From: Luteococcus sp038433135
Lineage (GTDB): Bacteria; Actinomycetota; Actinomycetes; Propionibacteriales; Propionibacteriaceae
NCBI RefSeq assembly: GCF_038433135.1
Contig: NZ_JBCDMV010000002.1
Span: 248,001 to 312,000 of the forward strand
Length of the DNA stretch: 64,000 bases
Direction of reading: 5' to 3'
Translations under genes and position numbers: made by a program
Part shown: positions 8,494-16,803 of the stretch, piece by piece
Layout: every line of letters begins with the position of its first letter
How positions within the stretch are numbered: the stretch's first letter is position 1
Notes under the pieces: model-generated
What the model was told of the DNA's origin: nothing
Seen by the model: only the letters and a program-made list of their open reading frames with translations
Database searches by the model: none

Positions 8494-8536
8494 CTGTCGG
8501 TCAGTACAGCTAGCTCGATCGGCGAGCTTCCGACAG
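8494..8536 (-). terminator. Nested hairpin downstream of the CPBP protease gene
   Basis: Outer arms CTGTCGG (8494-8500) and CCGACAG (8530-8536) enclose a second hairpin AGCTCG/CGAGCT (8512-8517 and 8523-8528). It lies directly after the minus-strand gene that ends at 8568. There is no T-run, so a rho-independent role is only likely. Confidence 0.4.
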
Positions 8537-8567
8537 AGTCCTGAGCCTCACGCGAACGCCGTGAAGC

Positions 8568-9290
8568 TCACCCACCCATCGCCCGGAGCCCCACCAGGAT
8601 TCCCTGAGTGAGGGACGGGTCGGCCAGCACGTGGGGCAGCGCATGGCCCACCAGCACGGGCATCAGGCTGCGCCCACCCCAGACGTAGATGGCCGAGAGA
8701 ATGGTGAACATCACGACTGAGGAGGCCATGTAGGTGGGGGTGAAGTGGCCCCCGATCACGCCGTGGTAGCTGCCCATTGCCAGCCCGCCCACCAGCACCT
8801 GCACCCAGCGCGCCACGCTGGCCCGGTGCAGGTGGTCCAGGATGAAGGCGCGCGCCACCTCTTCGCCGAAGGCCAGCACCGGCCCGGCCAGGACCATCGG
8901 GATCCGCTGCCAAGCCGTGCTGGTGGGGTCGCCACCAGAGGCATAGGACAGTGCTGCCCACAAGACGCCGAAGGTGACGCCCGCCACCCACGCCCAGCAT
9001 CGGGCAGGGCGACGCCAACCCAGATCCGCCAGCGTTCGGCCGGTGCGTGGCAGCCACCACAGCGTCACGGCCGTCACCGTCAGGAAACCGACGACGAAGA
9101 CCATGTCCAACACGAAGGCCGCGTGCACGCTGGTGCCCATCCGTCTGTGGATGGCACTGGCGGCCAGACCGAAGCACCCCACGCCAAGGACCAGCCACAG
9201 CACGGCCGTCATGCCAAGAGCCCGTACCCACGCTGTGCTCAGGCCCACCGGGGTGGCGGTGGGGTGGTCTGCGGTGGCGGGGCCTTTCAT
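8568..9290 (-). CDS. CPBP-family intramembrane glutamic endopeptidase
   Basis: This 240-residue polytopic membrane protein has the CAAX-protease/bacteriocin-processing (CPBP) motifs: EEVAR (the EExxxR glutamates), a following HG within MGSYHGVIGGHF, and HALPHVLAD near the C-terminus. These enzymes cleave substrates inside the membrane; many have no known substrate, and some give bacteriocin immunity. About seven membrane segments are visible. An AGGAGG at 9301-9306 (minus strand) sets the start: ATG at 9290 is 10 bases away, and the adjacent in-frame GTG at 9293 is 7 bases away and equally possible. The frame is open further upstream, but that extension is not membrane-like. Confidence 0.8.
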   Translation of the reverse strand: MKGPATADHPTATPVGLSTAWVRALGMTAVLWLVLGVGCFGLAASAIHRRMGTSVHAAFVLDMVFVVGFLTVTAVTLWWLPRTGRTLADLGWRRPARCWAWVAGVTFGVLWAALSYASGGDPTSTAWQRIPMVLAGPVLAFGEEVARAFILDHLHRASVARWVQVLVGGLAMGSYHGVIGGHFTPTYMASSVVMFTILSAIYVWGGRSLMPVLVGHALPHVLADPSLTQGILVGLRAMGG

Positions 9291-9580
9291 CACGCCGGAA
9301 CCTCCTGAAGTGGAATTGTGGGTCACTTCGTCCCCATCGCACCGATGGCGGTGCGGAAAGGGTTCCGGGCAAGAGTCCGCTGTGAGTTCGTCTGCAGGTA
9401 ACCCGATTGTCGCTCCCCTGTCATGGCACTTCCCACGGCAAGGGACCCCTGGCTCGATGGGCTCCTTTGGGGTACCACGGAGCCCCCGCATTGCGCCCGT
9501 GGTGAATCCACCCCTTGGTGGGTGTCCTCATCAACCCGGCTGTGCGACGATCTTTGGGTCCGCGACGTGAGGAGATCCCC

Positions 9581-9982
9581 GTGACCAGCACGAACGAGCA
9601 CGACCAGCAGCTCACCGACGACATCACGCTGCTCAGTGAGCAGCTCGTCGTGCAGGGTGAGATGCGTGAATGGACCCGTGCGCGGGTCACCCGCCGGATC
9701 GTCACCGAGCAGCGCTCCATCACGGTCCCTGTCCGCCGTGAGGAGCTGGTGGTGGAGTACTTGGGAGGCGCGCCCGACCCGGAGCTCAGCACCGTCGACG
9801 GCTCCACTCGGGTGGCCGGCAGCCACCAGATCGAGCAGATCGTGCTGCACCAGGAGGTGCCGCGGGTCGAGTATGACCTGGTGCCCTACGAGGAGGTGTC
9901 GCTGGTGGTGGACACCACCGTGCGCGAGGTGCAGATCGACGGGGAAGTGGCCCGCGAGCAGCTGGACATCCAGGAGCAGTGA
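9581..9982 (+). CDS. DUF2382 (YsnF/AvaK) domain protein
   Basis: A 133-residue soluble, acidic protein. The repeated pattern of arginine-rich and V-rich strands (RARVTRRIVTEQRSITVPVRREELVVEYL, here in two near-tandem halves) is the DUF2382/YsnF domain, often found with PRC-barrel domains in stress-related actinobacterial proteins. No PRC domain is present here. The function is unknown; a general-stress role is inference from the family. GTG at 9581 is preceded by TGAGGAG (9568-9574). The 287 bases upstream (9294-9580) hold no gene that I can support. Confidence 0.75.
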   Translation: MTSTNEHDQQLTDDITLLSEQLVVQGEMREWTRARVTRRIVTEQRSITVPVRREELVVEYLGGAPDPELSTVDGSTRVAGSHQIEQIVLHQEVPRVEYDLVPYEEVSLVVDTTVREVQIDGEVAREQLDIQEQ

Positions 9983-10349
9983 ACCACCCCTCGACAAGCT
10001 CGGGGATCGTGGTTGAGTTCCTGCGCGGGGATCGTGGTTGAGTTCCTGCCTCGCGGAGCGTGACTGGCGCCCGCCCGGCGACGTGACCACGATGGCCGAG
10101 CCTGTCGAGGCCCCAGACGCCCAGACACCTGGACACCTTCAGAGAGCGGTGTGCATGCACACCCCCATACACACTCGTGTTCGCAGGTTGCGCGGCAATG
10201 CCCCTGGACAAGCTCGGGATCGTGGTTGGGGTGTAGCTCGGTGACGCGACCACGGTGGCCGAGCCTGTCGAGGCCCCGAACGACAGTGTGGGTGGTCACC
10301 ACCGTCGACGGCGGCAACCACCCACACGTGGTGCAGGGCTGGAGTCAGA
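9983..10349. repeat. Cluster of dispersed repeats (two composite copies)
   Basis: Composite copy one spans 9986-10114: CCTCGACAAGCTCGG, two direct copies of GGGGATCGTGGTTGAG, then the inverted arm GGCCGAGCCTGTCGAGG. Copy two spans 10201-10276 with the same arms in inverted order. The same core recurs at 14590, 15584, 16759, 36386, 40444 and 54049. No gene is supported in this 367-bp gap. Confidence 0.8.
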
Positions 10350-12455
10350 TCACTTGGCGGTGGGCTCCCGCTTGCCCAGGCGCACCTTCTTGACCTCCTT
10401 CTCGCCCTCCAGGTCGGCGTCGGAGAAGCCGAACATGTAGGTGAGCACGAAGGACGTCACCAGCGCCGCACCCGAGGCAATCAGGAAGCCCCAGAAGCTG
10501 GAGTCGATCCCATCCTTGGGGTTGATGAAGGAGGTGAAGCCGATCAGCGAACCGGTGAAGCCCCACATGTTGACCTTCAGCAGGCCGGTCAGCAGGCCAC
10601 CGACGGCACCACCGATCGACGCGGTGATGAAGGCCCGCCCGTACTTCAGGTTCAGGCCGTACATGGCGGGCTCGGTGATGCCGGCGAAGGCCGCCAGCGT
10701 CGCGGAACCGGCAAGCTCCTTGATCTTGGCCACCTTGGTCTTGGCAAAGATCGCCAGCACGGCGCCGCCCTGGGCAACCATCGTCGCGGAGATCAACGCG
10801 TTCAGGTTCGAGTTGCCGGTCTGGGCGATGTCGCTGGCCACCAACGGGATCACGGCCCAGTGCAGGCCGAAGATCACCAGCGACTGGTAGAGCGCACCGA
10901 TCAGGCCACCGGCGATCGTCGGGTTCAGGTCGTAGACGCCCTGGATGCCCGCGGCCAGGCCGGCGGACAGGAAGGTGACGATCGGGCCCAGGATCAGCAG
11001 GATCGCGGCAGAGACGATGAAGACCTCGAAGAAGGGCACGAAGATCATCCGCACGGTGACAGGAATGATCTTCTTCAGCCACGGCTCCACCTTGGACGCC
11101 AGCCAGGCGGCCACGATGATCGGGAAGATCGAGTAGGAGTAGCTGGCCAGGTGGTACGGCAGGCCGAAGAAGTCGGCGTTCAGGCTCATCCCGGCGATCT
11201 TGCGGGTGCCCTCCTTGGCGGCCTCGGTGGTCAGCACCGGGTGGGTGAGCACACCGCCGATGATGGCTACGACGATCGGATCGGACCCGAGTCGTTTGGC
11301 GGCGGTGAAGCCGACGAAGATCGGCAGGAAGTAGAAGACCGAGTCGCTCATCGCGTTGATCGCCGCATAGGTGGACGACTTGTCGGTGATCACCTCGAAG
11401 TTCAGCAGCAGCGCCAGGACACCCTTGAGGATACCGGCGGCCGCCAGCAGGCCGATGATCGGAATCATCGAGCCGGTGATCACGCCGATCAGCTCGCTGA
11501 AGCCGTACTTCAACCACCCGACCAGGGTGGTGGGCTTCTCCCGGTCATCGATGACGTCGACGGTGCTGTCCACCTGCGGCAGCTGCTTGGTGATGGCGTC
11601 GAAGACGTCCTCGACGGCCGGGCCGATCACCACCTGGTACTGGCCGCCGGCCTTGGCGACGTCGATCACGCCGTCCAGGTTGGAGACGACGTCGTCATTG
11701 GCGAGCTTCTCGTCCTTCAGGTAGAAGCGCACCCGGGTGATGCAGTGGATCACGGAGCGGATGTTGTCCGCGCCGCCGACATTGTCGATGATGTCGAAGG
11801 CCAGCAGGTCGTGGCCGCTGAGCGTGGTGCGGTCCACCAGCTGGTGGTGGTTCGACGCGTTGGCGGGAGCGGCCCCCTCGACGGTCTGGGCGGCCGTGCT
11901 CGCGGCGGCGGGCACCGCAACGGCCCCGGCTGCTGCAGCGGCGGGCGCGGCGGACTTCTTCACCGGGGCGGGCAGTACCTGCGCGGTGGCCACCTGGGCG
12001 CCCAGCGAGGCGGGGCCGTGGTTCACGTCGAGCCCACCCAGCCGCTTCTTGGTATTGGTGATCACCAGGATCGCCGACGTGTCCTTGCCCGCCGCCACCA
12101 CCTGATCCAGGTCCATGGTGCCGATCGGTTCGCCCGCGGCCACCTCCTGGCCCTTGGCGACGGTCAGGGCGAACGGCTTGCCCTCCAACTCGACGGTGTC
12201 GATGCCCAGGTGCAGCAGCACCTCGAGCCCCTCGGGCGACCGCAGACCGATGGCGTGGCCGGTCTTGGCCACCATGAAGACCGTGCCGGCGACGGGGCTG
12301 GCCACCTCATTGCCGGTCGGGCGGACGGCGAAACCGTCGCCCATCTTCTTGCTGGCAAAGGCGGGGTCGGGCACATCGGCCAGATCCACCACCTCGCCCG
12401 CCATTGGGGCGACCAGTGTCTCGGGACGGATCTCGGGGATCACATCATCGGTCAT
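10350..12455 (-). CDS. treB: PTS permease EIIABC, trehalose-type (Glc superfamily)
   Basis: This 701-residue phosphotransferase-system permease has a Glc-family EIIA domain at the N-terminus (about 10-150, phospho-His in VLLHLGIDTVEL). An Ala-rich linker (about 160-200), EIIB (about 205-295, phospho-Cys in IHCITRVRF) and a ten-helix EIIC (about 310-690) follow. It imports and phosphorylates a sugar using PEP-derived phosphate. Its partner treC, 59 bases upstream on the same strand, is a close match to trehalose-6-phosphate hydrolase, so trehalose is the likely substrate. Escherichia coli TreB has only B and C domains, and the A-B-C order with EIIA first is less common than B-C-A. A GGAGAGGAACC lies before the start. 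Confidence 0.85.
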   Translation of the reverse strand: MTDDVIPEIRPETLVAPMAGEVVDLADVPDPAFASKKMGDGFAVRPTGNEVASPVAGTVFMVAKTGHAIGLRSPEGLEVLLHLGIDTVELEGKPFALTVAKGQEVAAGEPIGTMDLDQVVAAGKDTSAILVITNTKKRLGGLDVNHGPASLGAQVATAQVLPAPVKKSAAPAAAAAGAVAVPAAASTAAQTVEGAAPANASNHHQLVDRTTLSGHDLLAFDIIDNVGGADNIRSVIHCITRVRFYLKDEKLANDDVVSNLDGVIDVAKAGGQYQVVIGPAVEDVFDAITKQLPQVDSTVDVIDDREKPTTLVGWLKYGFSELIGVITGSMIPIIGLLAAAGILKGVLALLLNFEVITDKSSTYAAINAMSDSVFYFLPIFVGFTAAKRLGSDPIVVAIIGGVLTHPVLTTEAAKEGTRKIAGMSLNADFFGLPYHLASYSYSIFPIIVAAWLASKVEPWLKKIIPVTVRMIFVPFFEVFIVSAAILLILGPIVTFLSAGLAAGIQGVYDLNPTIAGGLIGALYQSLVIFGLHWAVIPLVASDIAQTGNSNLNALISATMVAQGGAVLAIFAKTKVAKIKELAGSATLAAFAGITEPAMYGLNLKYGRAFITASIGGAVGGLLTGLLKVNMWGFTGSLIGFTSFINPKDGIDSSFWGFLIASGAALVTSFVLTYMFGFSDADLEGEKEVKKVRLGKREPTAK

Positions 12456-12514
12456 TGGGGTTCCTCTCCCTTGGGGTTGTGTGGCGCCCGGGACAGTAGG
12501 CGCATTGGGTGGGC

Positions 12515-14161
12515 TCAGCCCTCGGCGACGATGCCGAGAGCCTCATAGGGGCGAAGCACCAGGCGGGATGCCAGTGCAACGTCGTCGTGGTTGCCGATCA
12601 GCACCGAGCCGGCGGCGAAGTCCTCCGCGATGGTGACCTCGGCCGGTTCCGCGTGGAAATTGGCCAGCACCAGCAGGCGTCGCCCCTGGTGGGAGCGCAG
12701 ATAGCCGAAGACCGCCTCGTGGCCCGGGTCGAAGGACTCGTAACTGCCCTCACTGATCAACTCGTCGCGCTTGCGCAGCGCGATCAACTCCCGGTAGTAG
12801 GGCAGGATCCGGCCACCGGCCTCCTCGTCGGCAACATTGATCCGCTCCTGGTTGGTGGGCCGCAGCCACGGCGCGACGTCGCTGAAACCGGCGTGCGTCG
12901 ACGAGTCCCACTGCATCGGGGTGCGGGCATTGTCCCGGGCCTTGGCATGCACGATCTCGAACGCGCGCTGGGGCGTCTCGCCATTGGTCACCAGCTCCGC
13001 GAAGGCGTGCTGCGCCTCCACGTCGACGTAGTCCGTCATGGCCTCGTAGAGCGGATCGGTCATGCCGATCTCCTCGCCCATGTAGACATAGGGCGTGCCG
13101 CGCAGCAGGTGGATGGCGGTGGCCAGCATCGTCGCGGATTCGGTGTGGTAGTTGGCCGGATCACCAAAACGGTCGATCGCCCGCGGTTGGTCGTGGTTGT
13201 TCCAGAACAGCGCATTCCAGCCATTGCCGGCCTGCATGCCGCGCGCCCACTCGTCGAGCAGCCGCTTGAGTTCGGCCAGGTCGAAGGGCATCAGCGTCCA
13301 CTTCTGGCCTCCGGCATAGTCCACCTTGAGGTGGTGGAAGTTGAAGACCATCGACAGCTCGTGGTTGTCCGGGTTGGAATAGCCGACGCAGGCCTCGATC
13401 GAGGTGGACGACATCTCTCCGACGGTCACCGAATCCTCGTCCTGGCCGAAGCTGGCGGCGGCCAGCTCCCGCAGGTAGGGGTGCACATCCGGCCCGTCGG
13501 TGTAGGCGTCGCGACCGTCGGTGCCGGGGGTGCCGTCCAGCAGCTCTGCCTGCTTGCCGATCAGGTTGATCACGTCGAAGCGGAAGGCCTTGACCCCCTT
13601 GCCCCGCCAGAAATTGACCACCGCCGCCATCTCCGCCCGCACCTCGGGATTGCGCCAGTCCAGATCCGCCTGGGTGATGTCGAACAGGTGCAGGTAGTAG
13701 TCGCCGGTGTCGCCGAAGGGCGCCCAAGCATTGCCGCCGAACTTGGAGCCCCAGCTGGTGGGCGGCGAACCGTCGGCCTTCGGCGGACGAATGATGTAGT
13801 AGTCGCGGTACTTCTGCTCCCCGGCCAGGGCCTTCTGGAACCATTCGTGCGCGGTGGAGGTGTGGTTCAACACCATGTCAAGCATCACGCCGATCCGGTG
13901 CTTTCCCAGCTCCTCGACGAGTTCCTCGAAGTCCTCCATGGTGCCCATCGACGGGTCGACGGCGCAGTAGTCGCTCACGTCGTAGCCATTGTCACGCTGC
14001 GGCGACGGGTAGAAGGGGTTCAACCAGACCAGGTCGACGCCCAGCGAGGCAATGTGCTCGACCTTCTCGATGATGCCGCGCAGATCGCCGACGCCGTCGG
14101 CATTCGAGTCGCGGAAGGATTTGGGATAGATCTGGTAGACGACAGCGTCATGGAAACTCAT
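12515..14161 (-). CDS. treC: Trehalose-6-phosphate hydrolase (GH13)
   Basis: A 548-residue GH13 alpha-amylase-fold enzyme. Segments diagnostic for TreC are present: IYPKSFRDSN, FRFDVINL (nucleophile Asp), VGEMSSTS (acid/base Glu), ELSMVFNFHHLKVDY, NALFWNNHDQPR (third catalytic Asp) and the YTDGPDVH loop. It splits trehalose-6-phosphate into glucose and glucose-6-phosphate in the cytoplasm. The start at 14161 is chosen because MSFHDAVVYQIYPKSF begins the family; the frame is open 34 codons further but without homology. It is the first gene of a two-gene operon with treB, and the ROK glucokinase upstream could phosphorylate the released glucose. Confidence 0.9.
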   Translation of the reverse strand: MSFHDAVVYQIYPKSFRDSNADGVGDLRGIIEKVEHIASLGVDLVWLNPFYPSPQRDNGYDVSDYCAVDPSMGTMEDFEELVEELGKHRIGVMLDMVLNHTSTAHEWFQKALAGEQKYRDYYIIRPPKADGSPPTSWGSKFGGNAWAPFGDTGDYYLHLFDITQADLDWRNPEVRAEMAAVVNFWRGKGVKAFRFDVINLIGKQAELLDGTPGTDGRDAYTDGPDVHPYLRELAAASFGQDEDSVTVGEMSSTSIEACVGYSNPDNHELSMVFNFHHLKVDYAGGQKWTLMPFDLAELKRLLDEWARGMQAGNGWNALFWNNHDQPRAIDRFGDPANYHTESATMLATAIHLLRGTPYVYMGEEIGMTDPLYEAMTDYVDVEAQHAFAELVTNGETPQRAFEIVHAKARDNARTPMQWDSSTHAGFSDVAPWLRPTNQERINVADEEAGGRILPYYRELIALRKRDELISEGSYESFDPGHEAVFGYLRSHQGRRLLVLANFHAEPAEVTIAEDFAAGSVLIGNHDDVALASRLVLRPYEALGIVAEG

Positions 14162-14303
14162 GCTCACCCCGTTGTGCAGACGACGCGGCGGGCGCCACGC
14201 TTGCCCGGCACAGTAGCAACGAACCGATGAGGCTGGAATGGTGTTCCGCTGATGGACGAACACGGGAGCCGAGGACGGCTTCCGGCTCGGTCAGGTCCGT
14301 GGT

Positions 14304-14378
14304 GTGAGTCAGTCCGTGCGTGAGTCAGTCCGTGCTGTGAGTCAGTCCGTGCTGTGAGTCAGTCCGTGCTGTGAGTCA
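14304..14378. repeat. 17-bp tandem repeat, four copies plus a partial one
   Basis: Unit GTGAGTCAGTCCGTGCT. Copies start at 14304 (one base short), 14320, 14337 and 14354, with a partial fifth at 14371. Copies 2-4 are identical. The array lies about 140 bases upstream of treC. Confidence 0.9.
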
Positions 14379-14403
14379 TGTCGGTGGGGTGCGTCGCGTC
14401 TCC

Positions 14404-14509
14404 GGATCTACAGCCCGGCACGGCGACCTCGGTGCCGGTCTGCTTCTTCGTCGCAACCCACGCTCTGGTGCGTTTCAACCATCCCAGCGCCGTGCCGGGC
14501 TGCAGATCC
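14404..14509. repeat. 22-bp inverted repeat flanking 62 bp
   Basis: Arm one (14404-14425) and arm two (14488-14509) are reverse complements with one mismatch. The enclosed 62 bases have no open frame. The structure resembles a minimal mobile-element remnant or a large RNA hairpin; no transposase is present. Confidence 0.8.
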
Positions 14510-14589
14510 TCCGACGCGCCGCTCGCGGACGCCTGCGGGGCTGCTGTGATCCTCGGAGGACCGCTCCGCGGCCCGTCCTCGTATCACGG

Positions 14590-14620
14590 CCCCTCGACAG
14601 GCTCGGGGATCGTGGTTGGG
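14590..14620 (+). repeat. Dispersed repeat copy
   Basis: CCCTCGACAGGCTCGG followed by GGATCGTGGTTGGG. It ends three bases before the stop codon of the ROK gene on the other strand. Confidence 0.8.
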
Positions 14621-14623
14621 AAG

Positions 14624-15562
14624 TCAGCGGGACAGGTCCGCCGCCCCGATCATCCCGGCGGAATTGCCCATCACGGCCATCCGGATCTCCGGTTCGGGAC
14701 GGAACTTGCGCGCCGTCAATGACTTCTTGAAGGTCTTGTGCACCGGGGTGCGCAGCAGGTCACCGGTCTCGCTGACCCCGCCCGCCAGCACGAAGACGTC
14801 CGGGTCCAGCACCGCGGACAGTACGGCCATGCCGCGCCCGATCCAGGTGCCCAGCGTCGAGTAGCAGTCCAGCGCGGCCGCGTCGCCCTCCTGCGCGGCC
14901 TGGGTGACGTGCAGCCCGGTGATGTTCAGCGGGTTGTCGTCGGCCAGTTCCAGCATTCGCTTGCCCAGGTTCGGATCTAGCGCGGAGAGCTCCCGCGCCT
15001 CGTGCACCAGCGCGGTGCCGGAGCCGTAGCGCTCCCAGCAGCCGCGCAGGCCGCAGCCGCAGCGACGCCCGTCGGGGCGGATGATGAAGTGCCCCAGCTC
15101 ACCGGCGAAGCCATTGGAGCCGCGCACCAACTGGGAATTGGAGATGATCGCGCCGCCAATCCCGGTGCCGATGGTGAGCACCACGGCGGAGCTGACCCCC
15201 TTGGCGGCGCCGAAGCGGGCCTCGGCCCAGCCGGCCGCGTTGGCATCGTTCTCCACGACGGTGGGCAGCCCGGTGGCCTGCTCGACGATCTGCTTCAGCG
15301 GCTCATTGCGCCAAGCCAGGTTCGGGGCGAAGATCACCGTCGAACGTTCCTGGTCGACGAAACCGGCCGCGCCGATCCCGATGGTGGTGGCGCCGTGCTC
15401 GTCGGCCAGCTGCTTGGCCATGCTGGCGATCAGTTCAGCGGTGCGGGTGGTGTCCTTGGCGGGGGTGGCGCGGCGCAACTGGGCGATGATCCTGCCGTCC
15501 TCATCCACCACTCCGGCGGCGATCTTGGTTCCGCCGACATCGACGCCGATGGCCAGTGACAT
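14624..15562 (-). CDS. glk: ROK-family glucokinase
   Basis: A 312-residue ROK kinase. The phosphate-binding loop is DVGGTKIAAGVVD near the N-terminus. Sugar-binding and catalytic residues are ENDANAAGWAE and GELGHFIIRPD, a second phosphate motif is TIGTGIGGA, and the ROK zinc motif is CGCGLRGCWE. It phosphorylates glucose (possibly other hexoses) with ATP in the cytoplasm. The ATG at 15562 has AGGAG just upstream; the longer frame adds residues encoded by a dispersed repeat, so it is rejected. It lies between treC and an oxidoreductase on the same strand; the free glucose made by TreC is an obvious substrate (inference). NanK is another ROK possibility, but no nan operon is near. Confidence 0.85.
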   Translation of the reverse strand: MSLAIGVDVGGTKIAAGVVDEDGRIIAQLRRATPAKDTTRTAELIASMAKQLADEHGATTIGIGAAGFVDQERSTVIFAPNLAWRNEPLKQIVEQATGLPTVVENDANAAGWAEARFGAAKGVSSAVVLTIGTGIGGAIISNSQLVRGSNGFAGELGHFIIRPDGRRCGCGLRGCWERYGSGTALVHEARELSALDPNLGKRMLELADDNPLNITGLHVTQAAQEGDAAALDCYSTLGTWIGRGMAVLSAVLDPDVFVLAGGVSETGDLLRTPVHKTFKKSLTARKFRPEPEIRMAVMGNSAGMIGAADLSR

Positions 15563-15583
15563 GACAACTCCTGTGGGGCTATT

Positions 15584-15614
15584 CCCTGCGACAGGCTCAG
15601 GGACCGTGGTTGGG
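15584..15614 (+). repeat. Dispersed repeat copy, diverged
   Basis: CCCTGCGACAGGCTCAGGG followed by ACCGTGGTTGGG. It lies in the 106-bp gap between the oxidoreductase and glucokinase genes. Confidence 0.7.
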
Positions 15615-15668
15615 CGGCGCTGGGCCACCGTCAGCCTAGGGCCTGTTGGGTGGCGACGACAGTCTCGC

Positions 15669-16658
15669 TCAGGCCTCGTCCTCGGGATCGCCGGGGAAGT
15701 GCAGCCCCACCTGGTGCCGAGCCTCGTCCATCACGGTCAGGGCGTTCAGCGTCGCCTCCTGGTGCGGCCGGGCCAGGGCCGGCTCGGCGACCAGCCGGGC
15801 GAAGGCCTGCAGCACATGCGCCTGCTGCGGCAATTCCTTGACCACCTCGAGATCCTCGTGGGTGGAGCTGTGCGCCCACCAGATCCGCATGTGCTTCGGG
15901 TTGTCGATGGCGTCGATCTCCAGCGACGCGTCCTCGCCGGAGATCACATTCCATGACTTGTTGGCGGAGACCTTGGAGCAGGTCACCGTCGCAGTGAAGT
16001 CGGGATAGTCCAGCAGCAGGGTGGTGGAGCCGTCGATCCCGTTGGAGAGCTTCACGCTGGAGGCGCGTACCCGCGACGGCAGCCCGAACAGGGTCATCAG
16101 CGGGTGCAGGCAGTAGACGCCCAGATCCATCAACGCGCCGGCCGCCATCTCCGGCTTGAAGATGTTCTCCACCCGGCCGGCCAGGAAATTGTCGTAGCGA
16201 CGCGAGCGCTGGCACAGCTGCAGGTTGATCTGCCGCACGGGGCCCAGGCTCTCCAGATAGGCGTTGACGGTGCGCCAGCTGGGCTCGTGCACGGAGCGGA
16301 CGGATTCCAGCAGCACGACGCCGCGCTGCTCGGCCACCCGCAGCAGATCCAGCCACTGCTCGGCATTGACGCAGGCGGACTTCTCCACCAGCACGTGCTT
16401 GCCGGCGGTCAGCAGCATTCGCGCCTGCTCATGGTGCAGCACATTGGGGGAGGCGATGTAGACGGCGTCGACGCCCCGGTCGCGGGCCAGCTCGTCAAGG
16501 CTGGCCACCCCGCGGGCGCCGAAGCGTTCACCGAATTCGGTGGCCCGCACCAGATCCCGGGAATAGGCGACGGTGTAGTCAGCCTCCTCGACCATGGCCG
16601 CAGCCTGGGCGAAGAGCTCGACGATTGAGCTCGTACCGATTGTGGCGAACCTCACCAT
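15669..16658 (-). CDS. Gfo/Idh/MocA-family oxidoreductase
   Basis: This 329-residue protein has an N-terminal Rossmann fold (MVRFATIGTSSIVE; the glycine-rich loop is modified to GTSSI). The family motif EKSACVN replaces the usual EKP, and a C-terminal alpha/beta domain includes AGALMDLGVYCLHPLMTLFG. Family members oxidise or reduce sugars and inositols with NAD(P). The EKP lysine is conserved although the proline is not. A GAGGGGG lies upstream of the ATG and a TAGGCT -10 candidate at 16684-16689. It is the first of a possible run with glk and treC-treB on the same strand, but gaps of 106 and 462 bp argue for separate transcription. Substrate unknown. Confidence 0.8.
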   Translation of the reverse strand: MVRFATIGTSSIVELFAQAAAMVEEADYTVAYSRDLVRATEFGERFGARGVASLDELARDRGVDAVYIASPNVLHHEQARMLLTAGKHVLVEKSACVNAEQWLDLLRVAEQRGVVLLESVRSVHEPSWRTVNAYLESLGPVRQINLQLCQRSRRYDNFLAGRVENIFKPEMAAGALMDLGVYCLHPLMTLFGLPSRVRASSVKLSNGIDGSTTLLLDYPDFTATVTCSKVSANKSWNVISGEDASLEIDAIDNPKHMRIWWAHSSTHEDLEVVKELPQQAHVLQAFARLVAEPALARPHQEATLNALTVMDEARHQVGLHFPGDPEDEA

Positions 16659-16758
16659 TGCCTGCCCCCTCTCTGAGCACGGCCAGCCTAGGGGAGCGTG
16701 GGTCCAGAGCCCTCCTCACCCCCAGCGGAATCACAGGCGATGAAGGAAAAGCGGAAGG

Positions 16759-16789
16759 CCCCTCGACAGGCTCGGGGATCGTGGTTGGG
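16759..16789 (+). repeat. Dispersed repeat copy
   Basis: CCCTCGACAGGCTCGG followed by GGATCGTGGTTGGG, between the DUF885 gene's stop and the oxidoreductase gene's start; nearly identical to the copy at 14590. Confidence 0.8.
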
Positions 16790-16803
16790 TTCCGCGCCAA
16801 GGA

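Larger units (their letters stand above)
14162..14623. other. 462-bp gap with tandem repeat, inverted repeat and dispersed repeat
   Basis: The gap upstream of treC and downstream of the glucokinase gene holds no gene. It holds three repeat structures (14304-14378, 14404-14509 and 14590-14620, listed separately). The treC promoter must lie in the first 140 bases upstream of 14161; I could not assign it. Confidence 0.5.

Noticed and set aside
14404..14509. Insertion sequence ends
   Set aside because: Inverted repeats are present, but there is no transposase in or near the element and no visible target duplication.
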